Assembly (NCBI GenBank): GCA_934120735.1 | Contig: CAKOVA010000012.1 | Location: forward strand, 1 to 41,567 | DNA from: an uncultured Prevotella sp. | GTDB taxonomy: Bacteria; Bacteroidota; Bacteroidia; Bacteroidales; Bacteroidaceae | Reading direction: 5' to 3' | Length of the DNA stretch: 41,567 bases | Part shown: positions 1 through 7,651 of the stretch, in pieces | Position numbering within the stretch: position 1 is the first letter of the stretch | Layout: every line of letters begins with the position of its first letter | Notes under the pieces: generated by a model | Databases searched by the model: none | What the model saw: only the letters and a program-made list of their open reading frames with translations | Told to the model about the DNA's origin: nothing | Made by a program: the position numbers and the translations under genes

Positions 1-71
1 GGCAATAGCTCAGTTGGTAGAGCACAACCTTGCCAAGGTTGGGGTCGCGAGTTCAAGTCTCGTTTGCCGCT
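1..71 (+). tRNA. tRNA-Gly (GCC), 5' end cut by window edge
   Basis: Cloverleaf fits: the anticodon stem CAACC/GGTTG encloses loop TTGCCAA with anticodon GCC, and the T-stem GCGAG/CTCGT closes a TTCAAGT loop. The 3' acceptor strand TTGCCGC (64-70) needs GCGGCAA on the 5' side, but only GGCAA is present, so two bases lie before the window. The discriminator is T71 and CCA is not encoded. A run of eight T follows at 73-80 and may help end transcription. Confidence 0.93.
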
Positions 72-98
72 CTTTTTTTTAGAGAAACATGCTCATTC

Positions 99-653
99 AT
101 GAATTTATATTTAAGATACTTTGATCGTGAGACATTAGTTTATAATGTTGAAGAAGCTTTAGAGTTTTTGCGTTCTATACCCGAGATAGTGGTAGACATG
201 GATTTGGAATCAGACATCCGCGATTATGTTGCAAGCGACGTCTTCTATCCAAAACGTTATAAGGTACGCCCCCGAGTATATTTCATCATTATCAAGACCA
301 CGGCAGAAACGATGCTCGATTTCAAGCAAAAAAAAGCGTTACACCCATCCAATCATTCAGCAGGCCCCATTGACAAGCGGGATATTGCTGCCACAGCTAT
401 GACGCGTTTGACCGAAGTTCATGAAGGTTGGTATGAGGGCTCGCTTGATTTCAAGAGGGTAATTTTGATTCCATCTACCGGCAAACATGAATATAGAGAT
501 ACACAGTTCGTAGCGCGATGCAAGGCCAATTCCGGACAAGATTGTTACGACCGTATCGTTGATTATCTTAAAGATCGTGTTGATAGTCGTTCACAGTTTC
601 CTTCAGCGAAAGGCAAAAACTTCCGTTTCAAGTATTTAGGTATGTGGAAATAG
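99..653 (+). CDS. Conserved hypothetical protein, 184 aa, upstream of ssb
   Basis: I do not recognise a named domain. The reading frame is open further upstream, but that part runs through the tRNA-Gly gene; the ATG at 99 gives a protein starting MNLYLRYFDRET and is the sensible start. The protein is soluble and mixed charge, with no signal peptide or membrane segment. It has an acidic early stretch around residues 30-45 and a basic, aromatic C-terminus (FRFKYLGMWK). It lies 28 nt before ssb on the same strand and is probably cotranscribed with ssb-gldE-phosphopantetheinyl transferase. That setting hints at a housekeeping role but shows no function. The existence of the gene is secure from codon structure and spacing. 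Confidence 0.8.
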   Translation: MNLYLRYFDRETLVYNVEEALEFLRSIPEIVVDMDLESDIRDYVASDVFYPKRYKVRPRVYFIIIKTTAETMLDFKQKKALHPSNHSAGPIDKRDIAATAMTRLTEVHEGWYEGSLDFKRVILIPSTGKHEYRDTQFVARCKANSGQDCYDRIVDYLKDRVDSRSQFPSAKGKNFRFKYLGMWK

Positions 654-681
654 CTTATTTTTCATCAAATAGTACATTGTC

Positions 682-1104
682 ATGAATAAAGTAATGCTCA
701 TCGGTAATGTTGGTAAAGACCCAGAAGTAAGATATTTTGAGGCCGATCAAGCGGTTGCCCAGTTAACGCTGGCAACAACTGAGCGCGGCTATACGTTACA
801 AAATGGCACTCGTGTTCCCGACCACACTGATTGGCATAACATCGTTTTCTATCGAGGTTTGGCCAAGGTTGTCGAGAAATATGTCCATAAGGGTGACAAA
901 CTGTATGTTGAAGGGCGTCTTAGATATAGGACATACGATGACCAACGTGGTATCAAACGATATGTCACTGAGGTGCTAGCAGATAGCATGGAACTCCTTT
1001 CCCCTAAGCGTGACGCCTCGTCAGATGCGGGCGATAAAACAGAGAAGAGTGGTTCCTCAGAGACGACCACCCCGACCAATGACACAACTAAACTACCTTT
1101 TTAA
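682..1104 (+). CDS. ssb: Single-stranded DNA-binding protein
   Basis: SSB coats single-stranded DNA in replication, recombination and repair and recruits partners through its C-terminal tip. The N-terminus MNKVMLIGNVGKDPEVRYF and the following OB-fold (about residues 1-105, with a DWHNIVFYRGLA-type strand and a KLYVEGRLRYRTY strand) are typical. A low-complexity Ser/Thr/Asp linker covers about residues 108-135. The protein ends TTKLPF: the LPF tip is kept but the usual run of Asp just before it is almost absent (only one Asp in the last eight residues). Length 140 aa is normal. It is followed after 2 nt by gldE, so translation is probably coupled. Confidence 0.96.
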   Translation: MNKVMLIGNVGKDPEVRYFEADQAVAQLTLATTERGYTLQNGTRVPDHTDWHNIVFYRGLAKVVEKYVHKGDKLYVEGRLRYRTYDDQRGIKRYVTEVLADSMELLSPKRDASSDAGDKTEKSGSSETTTPTNDTTKLPF

Positions 1105-1106
1105 AA

Positions 1107-2453
1107 TTGGATATTTCCATCATAACCTCCTCTTTATCAGATGTCACCTTTCAGACCCCTACAATAGGCGCCATCTTTGCAGCCATTCTGGCAGGGCTGT
1201 TGTTGCTGGTTTCTGGCTTCTCAAGTGGCTCTGAAATAGCTTATTTTAGTCTTTCTCCCACCGATCTCGCTGCATTGGACGGTGAACGTAATGTCCGCGA
1301 CCGCAAGATTCAAATGCTGCGTGAAGATAGCCAACGTACATTGGCTACCATATTAATTACTAATAACTTTGTCAATGTTACCATTATCATGTTGTGCAAC
1401 TATGTGTTTGGTTCGGTTGTTCATTTCGGACCAAAGGCATATTGGTTAGAATTTCTGACTATCACGGTATTGTTGACCTTCTTATTATTGTTGTTTGGTG
1501 AGATTATGCCGAAGGTTTATAGCCGTCAAAATCCCTTGAAGTTTTGCCGTAATAGTGTAGATGGTATCGTTATTTTCCGAAAATTGTTTTGGCCTATCGA
1601 GAACATCTTGTTACGAAGTGGCGTCATAGCCGAGCGGGTTATTCAGAGGAAAAACCATGTCCTTAGTGTGGATGATTTGGAACAGGCTTTGGAATTAACT
1701 GACAAAGAAGATATTAAGGACGAACAGAGCATGCTCCAGGGGATTATCCGTTTTGGGGATGAAACGGCAAAAGAAGTGATGACGCCACGAAAAGACATAG
1801 TTGACATAGACATTCATTCTAATTTTAATGAAGTCATGCAGTGCATCATCGAAAACAATTATAGTCGCATTCCCGTGTATCAGGACAATGATGACAATAT
1901 CCGTGGCGTTTTGTACATCAAAGATTTGCTCCCTCATCTCAACAAGCCTGCCGCTTTTCGTTGGCAGAGCCTCATTAGACCAGCCTACTTTGTACCTGGC
2001 ACGAAGAAGATTGATGACTTGATGACTGAGTTTCAGGAGAATAAAGTGCACATTGCCATCGTTGTTGACGAGTTTGGAGGAACATGTGGATTGATTACCT
2101 TGGAAGACATTCTGGAAGAAATTGTCGGAGAAATCAATGATGAATATGATGAGGAAGAACGCACATTTTCTAAATTAAACGAAAATACGTACCTGTTTGA
2201 AGGTAAGACCCCATTGTCCGATTTCTTCAAAATCTTAGACATCCATGATGATGAGTTCAATGATGTACAGGGTGATGCCGACTCTTTGGCTGGATTGCTG
2301 TTAGAGATGAAGGGCGATTTTCTCCATCTTCACGAGAAAATCAGCTATAAGAATTATACTTTTGAGATTGTGGGAATCGAGGAGAGGCGTATCAGTCAGG
2401 TGAAATTGGTAGTCCATCCCATTGCAACGGATGAGACCGAAGTAAACGAATAG
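1107..2453 (+). CDS. gldE: GldE-type CNNM/CBS-domain membrane protein (CorC/HlyC family)
   Basis: This 448-aa inner-membrane protein has the CNNM (DUF21) membrane domain at the N-terminus (about residues 15-180, including FSSGSEIAYFSLSPTDLAAL), a CBS pair (about 205-325, starting at EVMTPRKDIVDID) and a CorC_HlyC transporter-associated domain at the C-terminus (about 345-435). The motif GLITLEDILEEIVGEI between CBS2 and the C-terminal domain is diagnostic. Relatives are linked to Mg/Co homeostasis; in gliding Bacteroidota the protein is named GldE, but it also occurs in non-gliders, so motility is not implied. The start must be TTG at 1107, because an in-frame stop at 1089-1091 leaves no ATG. 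The neighbours ssb (before) and a phosphopantetheinyl transferase (after, 2 nt gap) match the usual Bacteroidales order. Confidence 0.92.
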   Translation: MDISIITSSLSDVTFQTPTIGAIFAAILAGLLLLVSGFSSGSEIAYFSLSPTDLAALDGERNVRDRKIQMLREDSQRTLATILITNNFVNVTIIMLCNYVFGSVVHFGPKAYWLEFLTITVLLTFLLLLFGEIMPKVYSRQNPLKFCRNSVDGIVIFRKLFWPIENILLRSGVIAERVIQRKNHVLSVDDLEQALELTDKEDIKDEQSMLQGIIRFGDETAKEVMTPRKDIVDIDIHSNFNEVMQCIIENNYSRIPVYQDNDDNIRGVLYIKDLLPHLNKPAAFRWQSLIRPAYFVPGTKKIDDLMTEFQENKVHIAIVVDEFGGTCGLITLEDILEEIVGEINDEYDEEERTFSKLNENTYLFEGKTPLSDFFKILDIHDDEFNDVQGDADSLAGLLLEMKGDFLHLHEKISYKNYTFEIVGIEERRISQVKLVVHPIATDETEVNE

Positions 2454-2455
2454 CA

Positions 2456-3052
2456 ATGCCCGTCCTCAAAATTAGCCAGTTGACAAAGGATGTGAAACTT
2501 GGACTGTGGAAGATTGATGAGTCCATAGATGAGTTTCTGTCTGCCTATCCACACCTTGAACAAGTTGTTTCTGGTTATCGTCATTTAGGACTCAAGCGCC
2601 AAAAAATGGCGGTCTACGCATTGTTATATGCTATGAATGGCAACTGTCAAGTCGTCATCAATCATGATTCGCATGGCAAACCTTTAATGCAAGATTATCA
2701 TATTAGTATCAGTGATACTGCGGGTTATGTGGCCATCATTTTGAGCAGAACGAAAGAAGTGGCCGTCGATATCGAGTATTACAGCAACCGAGTAGACCGC
2801 ATTGCCAAGCGGTTTCTTCGTGATGATGAAGTGGCTGGCACCACAGAAAGCCGGCTCATCCATTGGAGTGCCAAGGAAACGGTGTTCAAATACTTCTCTG
2901 CACACCGGTTACAATATGCGGACATGCGACTGCATCCATTCCAAGTGGCCAGTGAAGGGTGTGTCAACGTCAACAATTTGAAGGCCAACCAAACGGTTCC
3001 CGTTTATTATCATCTCAACGACAGGTATGTTTTAACCTACACCTACGAATGA
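2456..3052 (+). CDS. 4'-phosphopantetheinyl transferase superfamily protein
   Basis: The enzyme moves 4'-phosphopantetheine from CoA to a Ser of a carrier protein such as ACP. The catalytic signature is clear: VAVDIEYYSNRV (Mg-binding Asp and Glu, about residues 102-113) and, about 30 residues later, HWSAKETVFKYF (W-x-x-KE-x-x-x-K). Length 198 aa fits the Sfp-like class of single-domain proteins with a divergent N-terminal half. The ATG start lies 2 nt after the gldE stop, so it is the last gene of the ssb-gldE operon. Its stop codon is inside the stem of the terminator hairpin at 3051-3090. Which carrier protein it serves cannot be read from the window. Confidence 0.9.
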   Translation: MPVLKISQLTKDVKLGLWKIDESIDEFLSAYPHLEQVVSGYRHLGLKRQKMAVYALLYAMNGNCQVVINHDSHGKPLMQDYHISISDTAGYVAIILSRTKEVAVDIEYYSNRVDRIAKRFLRDDEVAGTTESRLIHWSAKETVFKYFSAHRLQYADMRLHPFQVASEGCVNVNNLKANQTVPVYYHLNDRYVLTYTYE

Positions 3053-3100
3053 AGAGAGCGCCCATCTCAAACAAGATAAGCGCTCTCTTCGCTTTATTTA
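3051..3100 (+). terminator. Hairpin terminator after the ssb-gldE operon
   Basis: GAAGAGAGCG (3051-3060) and CGCTCTCTTC (3081-3090) form a perfect 10-bp inverted repeat with a 20-nt loop, followed by GCTTTATTTA. It lies between convergent genes (phosphopantetheinyl transferase and pgk) and could stop transcription from both sides. A second small hairpin, TGCAAGG/CCTTGCA at 3105-3125, lies closer to pgk. Confidence 0.7.
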
Positions 3101-3133
3101 TGTCTGCAAGGAAATATCCCTTGCATGCTGTTT

Positions 3134-4384
3134 TCAGCCTTTAATGGCAGCTACACCGGGAAGAGTTTTTCCCTCAATGGCTTCAAGCATCGCGCCACCA
3201 CCAGTAGAAACGTAAGAAACCTTGTCGGCCAAGCCAAACTTGTTGACAGCTGCCACTGAGTCGCCACCGCCAACCAGAGAGAATGCATCATTCTCTTGTG
3301 TGGCTTGTGCTACGTATTTGGCAATCTCACCAGTGCCGTGTGCGAAGTTCTCCAACTCGAACACGCCAACAGGACCGTTCCACAGTATGGTCTTAGAATC
3401 GAGAATAATCTTCTTCCAGTTCTCCAAACTCTCTTCCGATGCGTCCATGCCTTCCCATTCGTCTGGAATTTCATTGATGGGGAACACCTTGCGTTCGGTG
3501 TCGTTTGAGAATTCCTTTCCGCAAACGGTTGCTACTGACAATGCCAGGTTGACACCCTTTTCTTTGGCGGCTTTCATCACATTGAGAGCCTCTGGCATCA
3601 AATCATCTTCATGCAGCGACTGACCAATCTTGCCACCTTGTGCTTTGATGAAGGTGTAACCCATGCCACCGCCGATAATCAAGTTGTCTACCTTGTCAAG
3701 CAAGTTCTTGATAACACCCAACTTAGAGCTTACCTTGCTGCCGCCGATGATGGCCGTGAAAGGATGCTGTGCGTTCTTCAACACGTTGTCAATGGCAGTC
3801 ACCTCTTTCTCCATCAGGTAGCCCAGCATCTTGCTGTCGGTGTCAAAGTAATCGGCGATCACAGCTGTAGAAGCGTGCTTGCGGTGAGCGGTACCAAAGG
3901 CATCGTTTACATATACGTCTGCGTATGAAGCCAGCTTCTTGGCAAAGTCTGCCTGACTGGTCTTCATGGCCTTCTTTGCCTCGTCGTATTCTGGTGTGCC
4001 TTTTTCAACACCTACGGGCTTGCCTTCTTCTTCGGCATAGAAGCGAAGATTCTCTAACAACAAGGCTTCACCCATCTTCAAGTCAGCTGCTTCTTTCTCA
4101 GCATGGGCGCAGTCTTTCGCAAACTTCACGTCAACGCCCAAAGCGTCTGAAACGTTCTTAACGATTTGCTTGAGTGACAATTCAGCCTTCACTTTGCCTT
4201 TGGGCTTGCCCATGTGACTCATCATGATGACTGCACCGCCGTCTGCAAGAATTTTCTTCAGCGTAGGCAGAGCACCACGAATGCGAGTGTCGTCGGTTAC
4301 CTTTCCATTTTCATCCAATGGAACATTGAAGTCTACGCGTACAATTGCTTTCTTTCCAGCAAAATTGAATTGATCAATTTTCAT
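3134..4384 (-). CDS. pgk: Phosphoglycerate kinase
   Basis: PGK converts 1,3-bisphosphoglycerate and ADP to 3-phosphoglycerate and ATP in glycolysis, in the cytosol. The N-terminus [22 protein letters not shown] contains the RVDFNVP signature, and the N-domain substrate Arg/His region ([23 protein letters not shown]) is intact. The hinge and nucleotide domain follow ([20 protein letters not shown]-terminal [13 protein letters not shown] and [19 protein letters not shown]). The 416-aa length is full for the family and no key residue is missing. A good -7 element lies about 50 nt upstream at 4432-4439, so pgk probably has its own promoter even though DUF1460 is upstream on the same strand. Confidence 0.98.
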   Translation of the reverse strand: MKIDQFNFAGKKAIVRVDFNVPLDENGKVTDDTRIRGALPTLKKILADGGAVIMMSHMGKPKGKVKAELSLKQIVKNVSDALGVDVKFAKDCAHAEKEAADLKMGEALLLENLRFYAEEEGKPVGVEKGTPEYDEAKKAMKTSQADFAKKLASYADVYVNDAFGTAHRKHASTAVIADYFDTDSKMLGYLMEKEVTAIDNVLKNAQHPFTAIIGGSKVSSKLGVIKNLLDKVDNLIIGGGMGYTFIKAQGGKIGQSLHEDDLMPEALNVMKAAKEKGVNLALSVATVCGKEFSNDTERKVFPINEIPDEWEGMDASEESLENWKKIILDSKTILWNGPVGVFELENFAHGTGEIAKYVAQATQENDAFSLVGGGDSVAAVNKFGLADKVSYVSTGGGAMLEAIEGKTLPGVAAIKG

Positions 4385-4431
4385 TTTCGAATCTTTTATT
4401 TGTTAATGATAATTTATTCTCGTTGTGTTGA

Positions 4432-4439
4432 CAAAGTTA
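4432..4439 (-). promoter_or_regulatory. Candidate -7 element of the pgk promoter
   Basis: Read on the minus strand this is TAACTTTG, matching the Bacteroidota -7 consensus TAnnTTTG. It lies 48 nt before the pgk ATG. No clear TTTG is seen at -33. Confidence 0.5.
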
Positions 4440-4534
4440 CGAAAAATAGCTGTGAATCCACTCTATTTTATGGGTTCTTTTTATTTTCTCATCCGTCTGC
4501 GGCTCTACTGATTGCATAGTTTTTCTTTCAAAAA

Positions 4535-4622
4535 CCAATCTCCATGATTTTGACTGCCAATGTCATTGACTTTGACAACCAAACTCTATCACTTTGACTG
4601 CCAAACTCAATGAGATTGCACG
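4535..4622. repeat. Tandem array A: four 22-nt near-palindromic units
   Basis: Units start at 4535, 4557, 4579 and 4601, each exactly 22 nt. Each fits the 17-mer core CAAWSTCAWTGASWTTG (unit columns 2-18) with a few mismatches and a variable 5-nt spacer. The same kind of array, again with four units, is found at 19245-19332 and 29424-29511. It lies between the DUF1460 3' end and the pgk promoter. Units are diverged (unit 1 is weakest), so this is an old array or one under loose constraint, not a fresh expansion. Confidence 0.85.
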
Positions 4623-4701
4623 GCAATGGAAAAAGCTGGTAAACACCTGTGTTTTGAGGTTGAATAAAAAGACCTTTTCAATTAGCCGTTAACTCATGTG
4701 C

Positions 4702-5550
4702 TTACTGTCCGGCACACCTGACCGCCCTGATGCCAATTTGTGAGCGTTGCCTACTCATGTACTTGTTGAGCGTCATCGGTTCTTCCACCACTTTCCCGTG
4801 AATGGAGGAGGCATTGAGCAGATGCAGGCCATCGTCGTGCCAGATGGCTATGCCGACGTGACTGGTATCCAGCCCTTTTCGGCTGGTGAGCATGGCCAGG
4901 ATGTCACCGTCTTTGATGCACCGCCTGAGGAGGGGCGTATTGCGAATGCTGTCCTTGGGAATGTACAGATATTCGTTGCCACTTAGCTCAATCTCCATTT
5001 CTCGAATGGCTGAGATGACCTCCGGGTTGCCCTTCATCATCGGATAATATTGCGGATGGGTTGTCATGTAGTGCAGGTCAAGCACCTGTGTGGCCGAGAA
5101 AGGCGGGGCAAGCTCTTCAACATGCCGGATGTAGCCCATGCGCACGTTGTCTTCTATCCAGGATGAGAAGTAGTGAAGACGGTTGGGATAAGCCACTTTT
5201 CCATTGCGATATCTGACGAGTCGCAGAAATTGGCAGAAGTCTTGAAAACGCTTTTGATGGTTCTTGTGGCATAAGAAAAGTGCCAAAACATTTTCTACAT
5301 ACGTTGTACAGTCAAGTTCGCGCAAGTTGATGACCAGGTTCTCCAGGTCGTTGTTTTCCAAGGTTTTGGCAATATAAGGTGTTCCAATCAACTGACGAGC
5401 AAAAAATATCACCATGTTTGTGCCTTTGTCTTGCTGGCGGGCAGAGGCGAGAAGTTGCTCAACCTTGACACTGTCAGCTTTTTCATATTGCAGGGTTTGC
5501 CCGAAGACCTGTAGGCAGAAGGTAGATAATAGTAAAAATAGCAGTCGCAT
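4702..5550 (-). CDS. DUF1460 family protein (NlpC/P60-like, amidase-type), secreted
   Basis: The protein has a signal peptide (MRLLFLLLSTFCLQVFG) and a DUF1460 domain over most of its 282 aa. Recognisable parts are ARQLIGTPYIAKTLE, the Cys-containing stretch ELDCTTYVENVLAL (the probable nucleophile Cys, about residue 95), and a C-terminal GDILAMLTSRKGLDTSHVGIAIWH with the expected His. The family resembles NlpC/P60 peptidoglycan hydrolases and is often annotated N-acetylmuramoyl-L-alanine amidase-like. A role in cell-wall peptide turnover in the periplasm is the likely guess, but the substrate is not visible. It is the last gene of the minus-strand series from the 5'-nucleotidase and follows DUF4421 after 8 nt. 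Confidence 0.87.
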   Translation of the reverse strand: MRLLFLLLSTFCLQVFGQTLQYEKADSVKVEQLLASARQQDKGTNMVIFFARQLIGTPYIAKTLENNDLENLVINLRELDCTTYVENVLALFLCHKNHQKRFQDFCQFLRLVRYRNGKVAYPNRLHYFSSWIEDNVRMGYIRHVEELAPPFSATQVLDLHYMTTHPQYYPMMKGNPEVISAIREMEIELSGNEYLYIPKDSIRNTPLLRRCIKDGDILAMLTSRKGLDTSHVGIAIWHDDGLHLLNASSIHGKVVEEPMTLNKYMSRQRSQIGIRAVRCAGQ

Positions 5551-5558
5551 ATATTAAA

Positions 5559-6650
5559 TTATTTTTGTTTACGTTTTCCAAAATTCACTCCAACATAGAT
5601 GTTGAAGTTACCGAAAATGGTGCTTGTTGAAAATTGGCCTTTCTGATAGTTGTATGCGTGGAAGATAGCACTTGAACCCACATAGTAGCGTGTATTGTTC
5701 CACACAACGCCAAGCCGGCCTACTGCATCGACGTTGAAATTCTTCAGATTATAATCATGGGTAGTGGTTTGTTCTTTCAAAACGTCACCCACGCTGTGCT
5801 TGTACGCCAGTCCCAGGCATAGGGATGAGGCGAACAGCCAGTTGTGAGCAAACACCCAGTTGTAAGCATATCCGCCAGAAACTGAAATGTCGGAGTAGTG
5901 ATAATTACCAAATGTCAGACGTGTGTCTTCTTTCGTTTTTCCCTCTTCCCCTGGTTTTAACACCGATGTGACCAGATGATTGAGTTCAGACAGGTCGATG
6001 CTCATCTTGTGTTTGGTATAGCCAATGCCCACCAACGGTGATCCGTAACTTCTTCGTTGTACCGTAGATTGGCTGAAAGCGGCTGGGTAAGAGAATTTGC
6101 GGTGATTGAAAATGTAGTAGAGATTGAAGCCCTTGACGCTTGATTTGAAGCCACTGAACGGTTGCTTTTCAAGGGGTTTGGTGTCGATTTTATCATCAAT
6201 ATACAGGCTTCTGATGGTATATAAGTTACCCGTTTTACGATAAAACAAGTCTACGGTGAGGCGTGAAGAATAGAGGCTCAGGTCTATTTCTTGGCGATCC
6301 TTATTCTTGTCGTAGTGTTTGAGGTCGAAGGTATAGCCCAGAAAAAACCACCTATAGCCAACGAAAGGGCCTATCTTGATGCTCGGTTGGGGTGCCAAAG
6401 TGACGGATTGTCCTTTGTGGTTGCGCAAGCGATAGCCCTCGTAAGTGTTGGTGTTTTGCAGCATCACGGTATAATTGTAATGCTGTGGTTCAACATAATT
6501 GGTGTCTACGTCCGAAAAACTCTCCACAAACTTGACCGCCCCCAGGGTTAGTTTCTTGAAGAAACCTTTTCTCTCAGGTATGGTATCAGCCAGCATGTGG
6601 GTCGAAAATACGACCAGCAGCAGTAGTGTATATCGTGTGTAGTGTAGCAT
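5559..6650 (-). CDS. DUF4421 family protein, predicted outer-membrane beta-barrel
   Basis: I recognise the DUF4421 pattern: after a signal peptide (MLHYTRYTLLLLVVFSTHMLA) comes KFVESFSDVDTNYVEPQHYNY, then alternating aromatic strands (PFVGYRWFFLGYTFDL, FSYPAAFSQ) and a C-terminal strand ending NIYVGVNFGKRK. The strand pattern and the aromatic residue near the end suggest an outer-membrane barrel of about 340 residues after cleavage. Function is unknown in the family. The ATG at 6650 is preferred over a TTG one codon upstream. The gene lies 16 nt after the Gfo/Idh/MocA gene and 8 nt before DUF1460, so the three are probably one transcript. Confidence 0.85.
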   Translation of the reverse strand: MLHYTRYTLLLLVVFSTHMLADTIPERKGFFKKLTLGAVKFVESFSDVDTNYVEPQHYNYTVMLQNTNTYEGYRLRNHKGQSVTLAPQPSIKIGPFVGYRWFFLGYTFDLKHYDKNKDRQEIDLSLYSSRLTVDLFYRKTGNLYTIRSLYIDDKIDTKPLEKQPFSGFKSSVKGFNLYYIFNHRKFSYPAAFSQSTVQRRSYGSPLVGIGYTKHKMSIDLSELNHLVTSVLKPGEEGKTKEDTRLTFGNYHYSDISVSGGYAYNWVFAHNWLFASSLCLGLAYKHSVGDVLKEQTTTHDYNLKNFNVDAVGRLGVVWNNTRYYVGSSAIFHAYNYQKGQFSTSTIFGNFNIYVGVNFGKRKQK

Positions 6651-6666
6651 CAAAATAGGTATGCAG

Positions 6667-7650
6667 TTAAAATTTACCCAATATTCTGTCCATCACCCAG
6701 TTCACTGGCGTGGCACTGACGCTCGTGCAGGTGCAGACACCGATACCTTGCAGGTCTTCGGTAACCGCTTTGATGATGGGTAACTGAACGTACGACGGGT
6801 TTGGAACCGTGATGTTTCGGATGCCGTCAGAGGTGATTAACTGAATGGGATGATAGTTGTAAACCGAGAACGACAGTGAGCCTTGCTCGCCGACCACGTC
6901 GATGCTGTCTTCCTTCGCACTCTGATGACCCACGAAGCACCATGAACCGCTTCCCGGAAGTCCATTCTCAAACAGAAAACAGGCACTGATGGTGTCCTCG
7001 GCAGAGTATAGGTGTGCGCGGTTGGCACAATAGCCATGTGCCCGCGTAATCACGCCAAAGAATTCTTGCAGCAAGTCGAGTTGATGGGGTGCCAAGTCAT
7101 AAAAGTAGCCTCCGCCGGCGATGTCGGGTTGAAGTCGCCATGGAAGATGACGGCTGCCGCTGTAGTCCAGATCCCGAGGAGGAACAGAAAAACGCACTTG
7201 CACGTTGGTCACCGTGCCGATGGTCCCACTATCCAGGATACTTTTCACCTTCTGAAAATAGGGTAGGTATCTTCTGTAGTAGGCTACAAAGCAGGGAACT
7301 CCTGTCTGCTGGCTTACTCTGTTGATGCGCGCGCAGTCTTCATAACTTGCCGCCAAAGGCTTCTCTATGTACACAGGTTTGCCCGCCTTCATGGCCATGA
7401 TGGCGTAGGTGGCATGGCTGGAGGGTGGGGTAGCGATGTAAATGGCGTTCACCTCGGGGTCATCGATGAGCTGCTGCGCATCGGTATACCATTTCTTGAT
7501 GTGGTGACGCTCGGCGTACGATAGCACTTTCTCCTTGCTCCTGCTGTACACAGCTTCTACATGCGATCCCTCAACCTCATTGAAGGCGGGCCCCGATTTC
7601 AATTCGGTGACCTCGCCGCATCCTATGAATCCCCAACTGATATGTTTCAT
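6667..7650 (-). CDS. Gfo/Idh/MocA family NAD(P)-dependent oxidoreductase
   Basis: The N-terminal Rossmann domain has the glycine motif GFIGCGEVTELK (about residues 7-18), the family segment AIYIATPPSSHATYAIMAMKAGKPVYIEKPLA (the EKP Lys acts near the nicotinamide) and a C-terminal substrate domain with GGGYFYDLAPHQLDLLQEFFG, where the family's catalytic His-containing helix lies. Length 327 aa is typical. Family members oxidise or reduce sugars, inositols or related hydroxyl compounds; the substrate here cannot be named. It lies 1 nt after the purine permease stop and before DUF4421, probably in one operon. Confidence 0.9.
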   Translation of the reverse strand: MKHISWGFIGCGEVTELKSGPAFNEVEGSHVEAVYSRSKEKVLSYAERHHIKKWYTDAQQLIDDPEVNAIYIATPPSSHATYAIMAMKAGKPVYIEKPLAASYEDCARINRVSQQTGVPCFVAYYRRYLPYFQKVKSILDSGTIGTVTNVQVRFSVPPRDLDYSGSRHLPWRLQPDIAGGGYFYDLAPHQLDLLQEFFGVITRAHGYCANRAHLYSAEDTISACFLFENGLPGSGSWCFVGHQSAKEDSIDVVGEQGSLSFSVYNYHPIQLITSDGIRNITVPNPSYVQLPIIKAVTEDLQGIGVCTCTSVSATPVNWVMDRILGKF

Positions 7651-7651
7651 A

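Larger units (their letters stand above)
4385..4701. other. Intergenic region: pgk promoter plus four-unit 22-nt repeat array
   Basis: This 317-bp gap has no plausible gene. It holds the pgk leader and promoter near pgk, and the tandem repeat array at 4535-4622 whose end lies 79 nt beyond the DUF1460 stop. The rest (4440-4534 and 4623-4701) is AT-rich and shows nothing I recognise. Confidence 0.75.

Noticed and set aside
73..80. Full Rho-independent terminator after tRNA-Gly
   Set aside because: A T-run is present but no separate hairpin lies between the tRNA and the T-run; the next gene may be cotranscribed.
1010..1234. Short ORF across the ssb/gldE junction
   Set aside because: It is out of frame with both genes and overlaps coding sequence on both sides that is well supported.
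4535..4622. CRISPR array
   Set aside because: The units are contiguous without unique spacers, only four per locus, and diverged from each other; no cas gene is near. The same holds for the arrays at 19245 and 29424.
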